A DNA stretch of 44,231 nt from Actinomycetes bacterium. Its GTDB lineage: Bacteria > Actinomycetota > Thermoleophilia > Solirubrobacterales > 70-9. Below the pieces are notes generated by a model. It saw nothing but the letters and a program-made list of their open reading frames with translations, did no database searches and was not told the DNA's origin. Position 1 is the stretch's first letter. Every line of letters begins with the position of its first letter. The DNA is taken from NCBI GenBank assembly GCA_023434465.1, contig JAEYSQ010000025.1, positions 1 to 44,231 on the forward strand, read 5' to 3'. This document shows, piece after piece, positions 7,154 through 16,037 of this stretch. Made by a program: the position numbers and the translations under genes.

Positions 7154-8959
7154 TTAGTCGACTCCGACGCCGCCACTGTTGTCCCCGCCACCTCCGGCCG
7201 CATTCGGGTTGTAGCGGCCGACCGTGATCACCACGGTCGAGCCCTCCGAGACGTTGGTTCCCTGGGAGGGGCTCTGGTTGATGACCCGACCATCCTGCGG
7301 CTGGATCGTCGTGTCCTCGGTCTGGACGCTGGCGACCAGACCGACTGAAGAAAGCTGCGATTCGGCATCGGACTGGGTCAGGCCGACCAGGGCGGGGATG
7401 GCAACCGTGGTCTCCTGTGGGCCGGAAGAGACAGTCAGGGTGACCGTGCTGCCCGCATCGACCTCGGTCCCGGCGTTCGGCGATTGCCGGATCACTTCAC
7501 CCTTGGGCCGGCTGTTCGCCACCTGGCTGGAGGAGAACTCGAGTCCGACCGCGGAAAGCTGCTGCTTGGCCGCGTTGAAGGTCTCGCCGACCAGCGGCGG
7601 TACCTGGACCTGCTCCACACCGCTCGAGACGGTGATCGTGACCCGGGAGCCCCGTCTGGCGAGCTCGCCTCCGGCCGGGCTGGTCGAGATCACGAGGCCG
7701 GATTCAACCTCCGACGATGCCTTGGATTCGGCGCTGGTCGTGAACCCTGCGTCTTCGAGCTCCTGTTCGGCTTCGGCCTGGTCGAGACCGGCTACGTCGG
7801 GAACCTCGGCCTGTCCTGGCCCGCCACTTACAGTCAGGGTCACGGTCGGGTTCGAACAGGAGAATCCGAGGAAGTTGCAGTCCTTCTCCGTTTCACCTGA
7901 GGGATCCTGTTCGAACACGCGGTTGTTGGGCACCGACGGATTGTTCTTGCGTTCGACGTCCACCTTGAAACCGTCCTGGCTCAGTCGCGAAACCGCAGCG
8001 TCACTGTTGGTGCCAACCACGTCGGGAACATCGACCGTGTTGCTGCGAGTCGCAAGCCAGGCGATCAGCAGGCCGATCAACACCGCGAGCACCACCAGCG
8101 CCCACTTCCACCAGTTCTTCTTCTCCTCCACGATCACGCCCGGATCCGCCTCCGCGGCGTCGAGCGCGGCGATGAAACTGTCCGCGTCGGGATACCGCTC
8201 GTACGGCTCGCGCTGAAGGGCGCGGAGGACGACCGCGTCGAGAGCCGGAGAAACCGCCGGGTTGTAATAGCTGGGCGGAACCGGATCTTCCTTGAGCTGC
8301 TGGAGGGTGACCGCGACCGCGGTCTCGCCGTCGAACGGCACGCGGCCGGTCAGGCACTCGTAGAGCATGACCCCGACCGAGTAGAGGTCCGACTGGGGAC
8401 TGACCTCGTAGCCCTGGGCCTGCTCCGGAGAAAGGTAGTGGACGGTGCCCATGATCGAGCCCTCTTCGGTGATCTCCGAGATTCCGGCCCGGGCGATCCC
8501 GAAGTCGGTGACCGTGGCCAGTCCGGTCTGATCGACGATCACGTTGAGCGGCTTCAGATCACGGTGGACGACCCCGTGCCGATGGGCAAACCCGGCCGCT
8601 TCCAGCACCTGCCGGACGATCGCCACCGATTCGGGAGGGGTCAGCCCGATGCTGACCAGCTCTCGAAGGGTGCGCCCTTCGAGATATGCCATCGCGATGT
8701 AGTAGGTGTCACCCACCTGACCGCGATCAAAGATCGAAACGATGTTGACGTGCGTGAGCGAGGCCGCGGATTCGGCTTCACGGCGGAAGCGGGCGATGAA
8801 CTCCGGATCCCGGGCGTAGCGCTCGTGAAGCACCTTCAGGGCGACCCGGCGCGGGAGTTCCAGATCCTCGGCCAGCCAGACATCGGCCATGCCGCCGGAT
8901 CCGATCAGATACTCGACCCGGTACCGGTTGTCGACGACCATTCCTTCTTCAAGTCTCAT
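7154..8959 (-). CDS. pknB: PASTA-domain Ser/Thr protein kinase PknB
   Basis: This master wall-growth kinase is 601 aa with the chosen ATG. Its cytoplasmic kinase domain spans about 12-270: GSGGMADVW, catalytic lysine K42, HRDLKPLNV at 132-140, DFG at 152-154, and an activation loop with several Ser/Thr residues. One membrane helix lies at about 285-304. Four extracellular PASTA repeats follow, each beginning VPDVVG, VPDVAG, VPPLVG or IPALVG and ending in a VTLTVSSG-like strand; this is the number usual for actinobacterial PknB, which bind muropeptides or lipid II. The tail is Gly/Asn-rich. The frame is open 75 codons further upstream, but MRLEEGMVVDNRYRVEYLIG is the natural kinase start. It follows pbpA by 149 bp in the fha-pstP-rodA-pbpA-pknB order; no pknA lies between. 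Confidence 0.95.
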   Translation of the reverse strand: MRLEEGMVVDNRYRVEYLIGSGGMADVWLAEDLELPRRVALKVLHERYARDPEFIARFRREAESAASLTHVNIVSIFDRGQVGDTYYIAMAYLEGRTLRELVSIGLTPPESVAIVRQVLEAAGFAHRHGVVHRDLKPLNVIVDQTGLATVTDFGIARAGISEITEEGSIMGTVHYLSPEQAQGYEVSPQSDLYSVGVMLYECLTGRVPFDGETAVAVTLQQLKEDPVPPSYYNPAVSPALDAVVLRALQREPYERYPDADSFIAALDAAEADPGVIVEEKKNWWKWALVVLAVLIGLLIAWLATRSNTVDVPDVVGTNSDAAVSRLSQDGFKVDVERKNNPSVPNNRVFEQDPSGETEKDCNFLGFSCSNPTVTLTVSGGPGQAEVPDVAGLDQAEAEQELEDAGFTTSAESKASSEVESGLVISTSPAGGELARRGSRVTITVSSGVEQVQVPPLVGETFNAAKQQLSAVGLEFSSSQVANSRPKGEVIRQSPNAGTEVDAGSTVTLTVSSGPQETTVAIPALVGLTQSDAESQLSSVGLVASVQTEDTTIQPQDGRVINQSPSQGTNVSEGSTVVITVGRYNPNAAGGGGDNSGGVGVD

Positions 8960-9108
8960 CAAGTGGATTTTCCCTGTTACTGCGAAAACTCCTGTTACGC
9001 CCATAAACAAGTAGCCCGGCGAAGACCAGCCGACAAGAAGGTACTTGTAGCTGTGGGGCCGGGTGGGCGTCCCAGGGATAGTCAGGCGGAGGAAGGCTGA
9101 ATGCCCGG

Positions 9109-10551
9109 CTACTCCTGAAGCAAGGCCTGCATCACCGCGGCGGCGATCGGCGCGGCGACCGTTCCTCCCTGGCCGTCGGTGCATTCGACGGTGGCGGCGA
9201 CCGCGATCTGGGGATCGTCGGCCGGGGCGAATCCGACGAACCAGGCCTGGTTGGGCAGGCCGCCGCAGCGCTCGACGTCGGGAATCTCCGCCGTGCCCGT
9301 TTTGCCAGCTACATCGATCCCCGAGAGGGCGGCAGCGGTGCCGGTACCTTCGTTGACCACGTCGGTCATCGCTTCCGTCAGCTCGGTCGCGGTGTCCTCC
9401 GCGATCACGTCCGACTGTTTTTCCGGGTCCATCGTCTTCAGGGTCCGGCCGTCCGCGTCGCGGACCTCGGACCAGATCTGCGGACGCATCAGATCACCGC
9501 CGTTGGCGATTGTCGCCGCGACCTCCGCCATCTGGACCGGGGTCGCGAGCAGCCGCTCCTGGCCGATCGCGAGACGCCCGACATCCATCGCGTCGTCACC
9601 GGTCAGCAGGCTCCCGCCATCGAATACTCCGGAGACCGACATCTGGTCACCGGGCAGGTCGAGCTGCGGTTTCGCGTTGAACCCGAACCTCGACATGTAG
9701 TCCTCCAGGGTGCCGGTTCCGACCTTTTCGCCGAGCTGGGCGAAATACGTGTTGACCGAGTTGGTCAGCGCCGTAGTCACGTTGATGTCTCCGTAATCGG
9801 AGTTGTCGGCGTTGGCCAGCGGATTGCCCTGGATGTCGACCGTGGCCGGCGAGTTGATCGTGTCATCCGGCGAGATCGCGCCTGAGTCGAGCGCGGCCGC
9901 GGCAGTGACCAGCTTGAAGGTCGAACCGGGCGGATACTGGCCCTGGGTCACCCGGTTGACCATCGGCGAGCCCGGATCTTCGTTTAGCGCCGCGAAATCC
10001 GTCGGGACAGTGTTCGGGTCGAAGGGCGGAACGCTGACCAGGGTCTTTATGGCGCCGGTCGACGGCTCGATCGCGACCACCGCGCCGGGACTTTCGCCCA
10101 GCATCGAGAAGGCGGTTGCCTGGGCATCCGGGTCGATCGAGGTCAGCACGTCATTGCCGATCGGGTCCTTGCCGCGAAGTTCGTCGAAGATCGAAGAGAA
10201 CTCGTTCTCATCCCCGACCAGTTCCGAATTGTGGAATGCCTCGAACTCCGAGTTGCCGAACTCGATGAAGCTGTATCCGATCGGGTGACCGTAGGTGCTG
10301 CCCTCCGGGTACTCGCGCACATACCTGAGCGAGGCACCGCTCCCTTTCCGAATCGAGCGCGCAATCACGGTTCCGTCCGCGGCGAGGATCCGGCCTCTTT
10401 CGACCTGCTGGGCTTTGAAGAGGGGGCGCTTGTTGACCCGCTCGTTCTTCAGGTTGTTGGCGTCGAGCACGGTCCACCAGGAGGTGAAGCCGACCAGCAC
10501 GGCAAACATCACCCCGGTGAAGGCGAACAGCTTGATGATCCGTGCGTTCAA
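9109..10551 (-). CDS. pbpA: Class B penicillin-binding protein PbpA (peptidoglycan transpeptidase)
   Basis: The 480-residue product has an N-terminal membrane anchor (about 7-30), a dimerisation/pedestal region, and a complete transpeptidase domain. The three penicillin-binding motifs are visible: SxxK in PPGSTFKLVTAAAAL, SxN in TNSVNTYFAQLG, and KTG in VAGKTGTAEIP. It is the D,D-transpeptidase partner of the neighbouring RodA glycosyltransferase and is similar in length to mycobacterial PbpA. Translation starts at a TTG 10 bp after the rodA stop, with GAGGG upstream, so the two are almost certainly co-translated. Confidence 0.95.
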   Translation of the reverse strand: MNARIIKLFAFTGVMFAVLVGFTSWWTVLDANNLKNERVNKRPLFKAQQVERGRILAADGTVIARSIRKGSGASLRYVREYPEGSTYGHPIGYSFIEFGNSEFEAFHNSELVGDENEFSSIFDELRGKDPIGNDVLTSIDPDAQATAFSMLGESPGAVVAIEPSTGAIKTLVSVPPFDPNTVPTDFAALNEDPGSPMVNRVTQGQYPPGSTFKLVTAAAALDSGAISPDDTINSPATVDIQGNPLANADNSDYGDINVTTALTNSVNTYFAQLGEKVGTGTLEDYMSRFGFNAKPQLDLPGDQMSVSGVFDGGSLLTGDDAMDVGRLAIGQERLLATPVQMAEVAATIANGGDLMRPQIWSEVRDADGRTLKTMDPEKQSDVIAEDTATELTEAMTDVVNEGTGTAAALSGIDVAGKTGTAEIPDVERCGGLPNQAWFVGFAPADDPQIAVAATVECTDGQGGTVAAPIAAAVMQALLQE

Positions 10552-10561
10552 GGTCCGGCCC

Positions 10562-11878
10562 TCAAATGCCTTCGCGGGCTTCCCGGCGGGCCCGGTCGGA
10601 GATCAGCAGGAGCAGGGCGAGCAGGATGAAGTTGGCGAGGATCGAAGACCCGCCGTAGGAGACAAGCGGCAGGGTGACGCCGGTGAGCGGAATCACCCTG
10701 GTCACGCCGCCGATGATCACGAAGGCCTGGAAAGCGAAGACCGTGGTCAGGCCGGTTGCGAGCAGCTTCGAGAAACCGTCGTTGGCCATCAACGCCACCT
10801 TGAAGCCCCGGGCGGCGATCAGGAGGTAGATCGCGACCACCGCGCAGGCGCCGAAAAGCCCGAGTTCGGAAGTGATCAGCGTGTAGATCAGGTCGGTCTG
10901 GGCGGCAGGCAGGAGCGGAGCGTCGGTTCCCGGAATGACGACCATCGCCTGGGCGAAGCCCTCGCCGAATAATCCGCCGTCGGCCATCGCGAACATCGAC
11001 TGCAGAATCTGGTACCCGGCGTCACCCGGGTCCTGGTAGGGATCGAGCCAGATGTCGACCCGGTCGGTGACGTGCGGCACCGTGTTGTAGATCACCCAGG
11101 CACCGGCCAGGAACATGACCATGCCGATGACCACGAAGGAAAGCCGTCCGGTCGCCACGTAAATCAGCGCGAGGAAAGCCGCGAAGAACATCAGCGAGCT
11201 GCCCAGGTCGCGAATGAAGATCAGCATGAACATCGCTGCTCCCCAGACGACGAGGAGCGGGCCGAGATGCTTGAGGGGCGGGAAGGTGATCCCGAGGATC
11301 CGTCGCGCGCCGACCACCAGCAGCTCCCGATGCTCGCGCAGGTAGCTGGCGAGGAAGATCACGATTCCGATCTTGGCCAGCTCGGCCGGCTGAAAGGAAA
11401 TCGGCCCGAGGCTGATCCCGAGGTAGGCGCCGTTCACCTGGGAGCCGATCAGCGGCAGACGGGGAGCCAGGAGCAGTCCGAGGCTGATCAGCGCGATCGT
11501 GTAGCGGTAGCGCTCGAGGACCGAGTAGTCCTTGAAGAAATGGACGACGACCGCGAAGAGGATCAGCCCGATCACGAACCAGTTCGCCTGGTCGCGAGCC
11601 AGCTCGTTGCCGAGTTCGGAGTCGAGCCGGTAGAGCATGACCAGACCGAAGGCGGTGAGCAGGGCCATCAGTGGGAAGAGGTACGGATCGGCGTTCGGCA
11701 GTCGGATCCGGATGTAGATGTGCGTGGCGAGACAGATCGCCAGGAAGTAGAGCCCGTAGGAGAGGCTGAGGTTGGTCAGCTGGTTGTCGTTCTGCGCAAA
11801 GACCGCGGCGAAGCCGAGGGTCAGGAGCAGGGCAACCGGGACGAGGGCCAGAAGTTCCCGGTTACGGGAGGCACTCAC
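10562..11878 (-). CDS. rodA: SEDS-family peptidoglycan glycosyltransferase RodA/FtsW
   Basis: This 438-residue polytopic membrane protein polymerises lipid II in wall elongation or division. SEDS signatures are seen: the large loop motif (PHVTDRVDIWLDPYQDPGDAGYQILQS, split here for length) and GLFGEGFAQA, then LPAAQTDLIYTLITSELGL, and the C-terminal VTLPLVSYGGSSILANFILLALL. About ten to twelve hydrophobic helices are evident. Its GTG start overlaps the pstP stop by four bases (GTGA), showing translational coupling. Paired with PbpA it should form a synthase/transpeptidase complex under PknB control. Whether it is RodA or FtsW in role cannot be read from sequence alone; gene order favours RodA. 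Confidence 0.94.
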   Translation of the reverse strand: MSASRNRELLALVPVALLLTLGFAAVFAQNDNQLTNLSLSYGLYFLAICLATHIYIRIRLPNADPYLFPLMALLTAFGLVMLYRLDSELGNELARDQANWFVIGLILFAVVVHFFKDYSVLERYRYTIALISLGLLLAPRLPLIGSQVNGAYLGISLGPISFQPAELAKIGIVIFLASYLREHRELLVVGARRILGITFPPLKHLGPLLVVWGAAMFMLIFIRDLGSSLMFFAAFLALIYVATGRLSFVVIGMVMFLAGAWVIYNTVPHVTDRVDIWLDPYQDPGDAGYQILQSMFAMADGGLFGEGFAQAMVVIPGTDAPLLPAAQTDLIYTLITSELGLFGACAVVAIYLLIAARGFKVALMANDGFSKLLATGLTTVFAFQAFVIIGGVTRVIPLTGVTLPLVSYGGSSILANFILLALLLLISDRARREAREGI

Positions 11879-13005
11879 CCGGTCAGGCCCTCACGGCTTT
11901 CGATGTCCTCGATCAGCGAGACGGCGTCGTCTTCGGAACGGATCGAGTGGTCGGTGACCGAGCGTTGGCGTTCGGCCGGCAGCGCGTCGGTCTGGGTCGC
12001 GGTCGAGTACTTGAGCGAGTAGAGATCGATACCGAAGGGAAGCTCGTAGGGCAGGCCCCGGTAAAGCGCGACGCGGCCGGCCGGGTCGGTGCCCAGGAAC
12101 CAGGCTTGACGGGTGGCGAAGAACAACCCGCCGACCAGAAGTACGAGCACCACGAAGCTGGCGAGGATCCCGGCGAGCACTTTGCCCCGGCGCCGTGGCC
12201 GGACCGTTTGACGGTCCCTTTGTCCGGCACGGCGGGACGCACCGGACCGGATCGCGGTCGGTTGATCGTCGCGCGGCAGCGGACTGGCCGGATCCTCGAC
12301 TTGGAAGACGATCACCGTGATGTTGTCCCGACCGCCGGCCCGGTTCGCTTCGTCGACCAGAGTGCGGGCGGCAGCGTCGAGCGTGGTCGCGCTCATCAGG
12401 ATGTCGCGGATTTTCTCGTCCCCGATCATCGTGGTCAGACCGTCGGAGCAGAGCAGGAAGATGTCGCCCGGATCCGCCGGGACGGAAGTGAGGTCGGCCT
12501 GCACCTCGGGCTCGGGGCCGAGGGCGCGGGTGATGATCGACCTTTGGGGATGATCCTCGGCCTGTTCCTCGGTGATCTGGCCGCGGCGGCGCATCTCCTC
12601 GACCAGCGAGTGGTCCTTGGTCAGCCGCTGGATGATCCCGTCGCGCAACCGGTAGGCCCGCGAATCCCCGACGTGACCGATCACGACCTGCTCGCTGTCG
12701 GCATCGACCGAGGCCGCGGTGATCGTCGTTCCCATGCCCGAAAGCGAGGGGTCGGAGTGGGCCTGGTCGTAGATGTTCCGGTTGGCTTCGGCGATCGTCC
12801 GTTCGATCGCTTCCTCCGGGTTGCCTTGCGGCAGCCCGGCCTGGAATGCCTGGATCGCGGTCAGGGACGCAACCTCGCCGGCCTGGGCGCCGCCCATCCC
12901 GTCGGCGACCACGAAAAGAGGGGCCCGGGCCATGTACGAATCTTCGTTGGCCTGGCGCTGGCGGCCGACGTCGGTCCGCTCGGAATGTCCGGAGACTCTC
13001 AGCAT
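11875..13005 (-). CDS. pstP: PP2C-family Ser/Thr phosphatase PstP
   Basis: This membrane-anchored PPM phosphatase reverses the action of the cluster's kinases. The catalytic domain (about 1-240) has the metal-binding motifs DVGRQRQANEDSYM, FVVADGMGGAQAGEVAS, GTTITAA, IGHVGDSRAYRLRDG, DIFLLCSDGLTTMIGDEKI and GGRDNITVIVFQV. A basic linker, one membrane helix (VLAGILASFVVLVLLVGGLFFATR) and a short extracellular tail follow. ATG 13005, with AGGG eleven bases upstream, was preferred over a more distal in-frame start (13062) that would overlap fhaB and add non-family sequence. Its last codons overlap the rodA start. Confidence 0.95.
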   Translation of the reverse strand: MLRVSGHSERTDVGRQRQANEDSYMARAPLFVVADGMGGAQAGEVASLTAIQAFQAGLPQGNPEEAIERTIAEANRNIYDQAHSDPSLSGMGTTITAASVDADSEQVVIGHVGDSRAYRLRDGIIQRLTKDHSLVEEMRRRGQITEEQAEDHPQRSIITRALGPEPEVQADLTSVPADPGDIFLLCSDGLTTMIGDEKIRDILMSATTLDAAARTLVDEANRAGGRDNITVIVFQVEDPASPLPRDDQPTAIRSGASRRAGQRDRQTVRPRRRGKVLAGILASFVVLVLLVGGLFFATRQAWFLGTDPAGRVALYRGLPYELPFGIDLYSLKYSTATQTDALPAERQRSVTDHSIRSEDDAVSLIEDIESREGLTG

Positions 13006-13024
13006 TTCGTTTTCCCTGGGATGT

Positions 13025-13489
13025 TCACGGGCGATCCATTTCGAACCGGAAAGCGGTGTCACCGATCTCGATCATCGAACCATCCCGGACTTCGGCGTCA
13101 GATGTCACCGCGCCGCCATCGAGGAGGGTGCCGTTGGTCGAGTTCATGTCTTCGAGGAAGTATCTGTCACCGCGAGGGTAGAGCCTCGCGTGGAGACCGG
13201 ATGCGTATCGGTCCGTGAACGACACGTCGGCTTCACCGGACCGGCCCATCGTGACGCCGCCGAAGACGTCGAACCTGGTTCCGGCTTCGAGCCCGCCGCC
13301 ACGAACCACCACCAGCCAGGCGTCATAGCCCCCGGTCGGCACCCCGCCGATAGTCGTGTCGCTGCCGAGTTCACCACCGGCGCTCCGCTTCAGGTCCTTG
13401 CGAGCGCTGGTCGCGACCCAGAGCAGGAAGAGATAAAGGACTGCCAGGAACCCGAACTTGAGGGCGACGGAGATCGGTTCGTAATCCAA
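13025..13489 (-). CDS. fhaB: Membrane-anchored FHA-domain protein FhaB (FipA-like)
   Basis: The 154-residue product has one N-terminal transmembrane helix (FGFLAVLYLFLLWVATS, about 12-28) and a C-terminal FHA domain that binds phosphothreonine. Key FHA residues are seen: MGRSGEADVSF (Gly-Arg-Ser), SGLHARLYPRGDRYFLED (Ser/His pair) and NSTNGTLLDG. This is the layout of mycobacterial FhaB/FipA, which reads PknB phosphorylation during wall growth and division. The start is a TTG 21 bp after the fhaA stop. It lies between fhaA and pstP, as in other actinobacteria. Confidence 0.92.
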   Translation of the reverse strand: MDYEPISVALKFGFLAVLYLFLLWVATSARKDLKRSAGGELGSDTTIGGVPTGGYDAWLVVVRGGGLEAGTRFDVFGGVTMGRSGEADVSFTDRYASGLHARLYPRGDRYFLEDMNSTNGTLLDGGAVTSDAEVRDGSMIEIGDTAFRFEMDRP

Positions 13490-13510
13490 TTGCGAGCCTG
13501 ACCTGCCGGT

Positions 13511-14281
13511 TTACCGTTCGATTCCGAAGCGGAATGTCGTGGTTCCCACGGTGACCTGATCACCTTCGCGCAGGGGTGCTTCGGTCACCCGGCGTCCGTT
13601 CACCTTGATCCCGTTGGTCGAGCCGAGATCGACGACTTCCCATTGGCCGGAGGCATCCTGGCGGAGCTCGGCGTGCCGGCGGGAGACGTTCGGGTCGCGC
13701 AGCACGCACTCGGCGTCATCGGAGCGGCCGAGAACGGCGCGGGGACCGTCGAGCACGTAACGGCGGTCGTCGAGATCCACGACCGCGCGAGTCAAGGCGG
13801 GGCGTTCCGGTGCGCGTTCGGTCGGATCGGGAGCCGCCTGGGCGGGCGGCACCTTGTAGACCATCGTGTGGCCCTCGTCAGCCTGTTGCGGCATCTCGCC
13901 CTCCCGGGCCGCCGGTTTCACCAGCCGGGCCTGGATACCAAACTCGCCGAGCCGCAGGCGACTGTCCGTGTTGAAGTGGACTTCGGGCCGGGTCAGGAGG
14001 TCGTAGCCCTTCCGTCTCGCGTGCTCAAGCAGATACCCGGAGAGTTCCTGCTCGAGCGAACGTTCGTACCCTTCGAGTTTGTCGCGGTCCTTTTCCGAGA
14101 GATGGACCGTGTACTCGTTCGGCACGTAGACCCGCGAGACCGAGGCGGTCTTGTGCGAGTCCATTTCCTTGGCCAGCTTCCGGGCCAGCTCGACCGGCTG
14201 GACTTCGGAACTGAAAGCACGGCTGAACACCCCTTCGACAAGGCCCTCGATGCGGGCTTCGAGGTTGCGAAAGACACTCAT
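13511..14281 (-). CDS. fhaA: FhaA-type protein: DUF3662 domain plus FHA domain
   Basis: The 256-residue product starts MSVFRNLEARIEGLVEGVFSRAFSSEVQPVELARKLAKEMD, the hallmark of the DUF3662 (FhaA N-terminal) domain (about 1-120). After a short Pro/Ala linker the FHA domain (about 170-255) has AVLGRSDDAECVL, VSRRHAELRQD and GSTNGIKVNGRRV. In mycobacteria FhaA binds the phosphorylated MviN pseudokinase and restrains peptidoglycan synthesis. It is much shorter than mycobacterial FhaA because the long disordered middle is missing. CGAGG lies just upstream of the ATG. The gene follows the membrane kinase by 30 bp. Confidence 0.94.
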   Translation of the reverse strand: MSVFRNLEARIEGLVEGVFSRAFSSEVQPVELARKLAKEMDSHKTASVSRVYVPNEYTVHLSEKDRDKLEGYERSLEQELSGYLLEHARRKGYDLLTRPEVHFNTDSRLRLGEFGIQARLVKPAAREGEMPQQADEGHTMVYKVPPAQAAPDPTERAPERPALTRAVVDLDDRRYVLDGPRAVLGRSDDAECVLRDPNVSRRHAELRQDASGQWEVVDLGSTNGIKVNGRRVTEAPLREGDQVTVGTTTFRFGIER

Positions 14282-14311
14282 TCTCGCGCCTCGCCCGGGA
14301 TGCCGGCCAAC

Positions 14312-15871
14312 TCAGTGGGCGTTAGGGACACGACTTGATCCTACGGGAGCGATGGCCAAAGACTCGGGGACCGTGGTACTGCCCCGCTGCCGGGTCCAGC
14401 CGACGATTGCACCGACCAGCAGCGCGACGCCCGCCCACACGCCGACCGAAAGCAGGAACGACGGGGCACTGACGACCGGGATGATGAGGCCGGTGACCGC
14501 CGCGGAAGCTGAGTCCTGCCAGCCCGGTTCGGCATCCTCGATCTTGCCGAACAGCAGGGACCGGCCGGTGATCGACTCGGCGAAGGCAGTGAAACAGAGC
14601 CCGGTCACCGCGACAACGGCGCGGTCCCTCCAGTCGGTGGCGAGCGCCGCGAGCAGGGGCAGGAAAGGGGCCATCCCCAGGGTGCCGAGCAGCGGACCGA
14701 TCGCCGCCAGGGCGAGTGGCCGGCCGGAACCGCGCACGAGCAGGGCCGAAGGCACCGAAACCAGGAGCACTACGAGCGCGGCGCCCGGCATCGTGGCGAC
14801 GATCCCGAACCAGAAAGCGACCAGCAGGCCGGCCGCGAGGAACCCAGTCTTCGGCCGGAGCAGGGTGAGCAGCGCCGAGACGACGGTCAGCACGCCGACC
14901 GAAGCGGCATCAGCGGCACCGCTGACGATCATTGCCGTGGCGACCATGCCGCAGACGGCGGCCGCACAGGCGATCCGTCCGAGGTCGAGGCCTCCGTCGG
15001 CGATCGAGATCAGTCCGCCGGACTCTCGGACCGTTCCGTGAACCTTGCGGTCGAGCATGGGCAGAGCCTCTTCCAGGGCCGGTCCGAGACTTTCGATGCC
15101 GGGCCGGTACTCGGGCTCACGGTCCAGGCAGGCATCGACGACTTCGGTCAGCGCGGGCGGCAGGTCGGGCCGGAGATCGGCCAACAGCGGGAGTTCCTTT
15201 TCGATCGCGCGCAACGTTTGACTGGGAGTCGGGCGGCGCCGTGGATTTTCCCCGGTCCAGGCTTCGAAGAGGGTCAAGGCGAGCGAGTAGACATCCCCGG
15301 CCGGGGTGACCGGGTTGCCCTCGGCCGCTTCCGGGGACATGTACGCGAGGGTGCCGAGCACGTCGCCGGTGTTGGTCAGATCCTCGCCGTCGGTCAGCCG
15401 GGCCACACCGAAGTCCATGAGCTTGGCTCCGCCCCGGCCGTTGGGAACGATCAGGTTGGCCGGTTTTATGTCGCGGTGGATCACTTCGCGGTCGTGCGCG
15501 TGGTCGAGGGCTTCGCAGATGTCGATCCCGATCTCGGCTACCTCGCGGTCACTCAGCAGGTCGGAATCGATCAGTTCCCGCACGGTTTCCCCGTCGACCA
15601 GTTCGGAAACCAGGTAGGCGCGCCCACCTTCGGGTCCGAACTCGTGGTGGGCGAACTCGTAGAGGGTTACGATGCCGGTGTGATTGAGCCGAGCGGCGGC
15701 CTTGGCTTCACGCTGGATCCGCGGACCGGACTCGGGTCTCGTCTCGATCACCTTCACCGCGACCTGGCGTTCGAGCCTGCGGTCCCAGGCCCGATAGACG
15801 GTGCCGAATCCACCGGCGCCCAGCCGGTCACCGATCTCGAAGCGGTTGAGGACGATGGTTCCGTTCATCAC
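14312..15871 (-). CDS. Ser/Thr protein kinase with polytopic membrane domain
   Basis: The 519-residue product carries a full kinase domain (about 11-270): GAGGFGTVY, lysine K40, HRDIKPANLIVPN at 132-142, DFG at 153-155, SPE, and the late Arg. Instead of the usual single helix it has a C-terminal membrane region of several helices (about 295-500) and no PASTA or other recognised outer domain. It heads the fhaA-fhaB-pstP-rodA-pbpA-pknB run, taking the place of a second cluster kinase, but is not PknA-like in layout. GTG 15871 and ATG 15868 are adjacent possible starts. The membrane part is rich in Ala/Val/Leu with few charges; no known transporter motif was recognised. Confidence 0.9.
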   Translation of the reverse strand: MMNGTIVLNRFEIGDRLGAGGFGTVYRAWDRRLERQVAVKVIETRPESGPRIQREAKAAARLNHTGIVTLYEFAHHEFGPEGGRAYLVSELVDGETVRELIDSDLLSDREVAEIGIDICEALDHAHDREVIHRDIKPANLIVPNGRGGAKLMDFGVARLTDGEDLTNTGDVLGTLAYMSPEAAEGNPVTPAGDVYSLALTLFEAWTGENPRRRPTPSQTLRAIEKELPLLADLRPDLPPALTEVVDACLDREPEYRPGIESLGPALEEALPMLDRKVHGTVRESGGLISIADGGLDLGRIACAAAVCGMVATAMIVSGAADAASVGVLTVVSALLTLLRPKTGFLAAGLLVAFWFGIVATMPGAALVVLLVSVPSALLVRGSGRPLALAAIGPLLGTLGMAPFLPLLAALATDWRDRAVVAVTGLCFTAFAESITGRSLLFGKIEDAEPGWQDSASAAVTGLIIPVVSAPSFLLSVGVWAGVALLVGAIVGWTRQRGSTTVPESLAIAPVGSSRVPNAH

Positions 15872-15877
15872 TCAGCA

Positions 15878-16027
15878 CTTTTCGGCGCGGGACCCTGCGA
15901 CCCTCCCTTTCCAAGCGGGCTTGCGGTGACGGGCAGCCCACTTGTGGTCGTTTCCCTTCTCCCAGCCCGGTTGGGGGGCGGTTTTCGGGTGAAGGGAATA
16001 CATTGACCGTGCCGAAAAGCGTTCGGC
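15878..16027. promoter_or_regulatory. Divergent control region with inverted repeats between the membrane kinase and the CARDB protein
   Basis: CTTTTCGGC (15878-15886) just upstream of the kinase start recurs inverted as GCCGAAAAG (16011-16019) upstream of the other gene. A 12-bp imperfect inverted repeat, TTCCCTTCTCCC (15952-15963) against GGGTGAAGGGAA (15987-15998), ends next to a TACATT -10-like box (15999-16004). A transcript from that box would begin with the hairpin GCCGAA-AAGCG-TTCGGC (16011-16027), immediately before AGGTGA. Confidence 0.4.
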
Positions 16028-16037
16028 AGGTGAACTT

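Noticed and set aside
8960..9184. 75-codon N-terminal extension of pknB
   Set aside because: Arg-rich, overlaps the end of pbpA and not part of the kinase fold; the ATG at 8959 starts the normal sequence.
13006..13062. Upstream start for pstP
   Set aside because: It would overlap fhaB by 38 bp and add residues not seen in the family, while ATG 13005 has an AGGG site.
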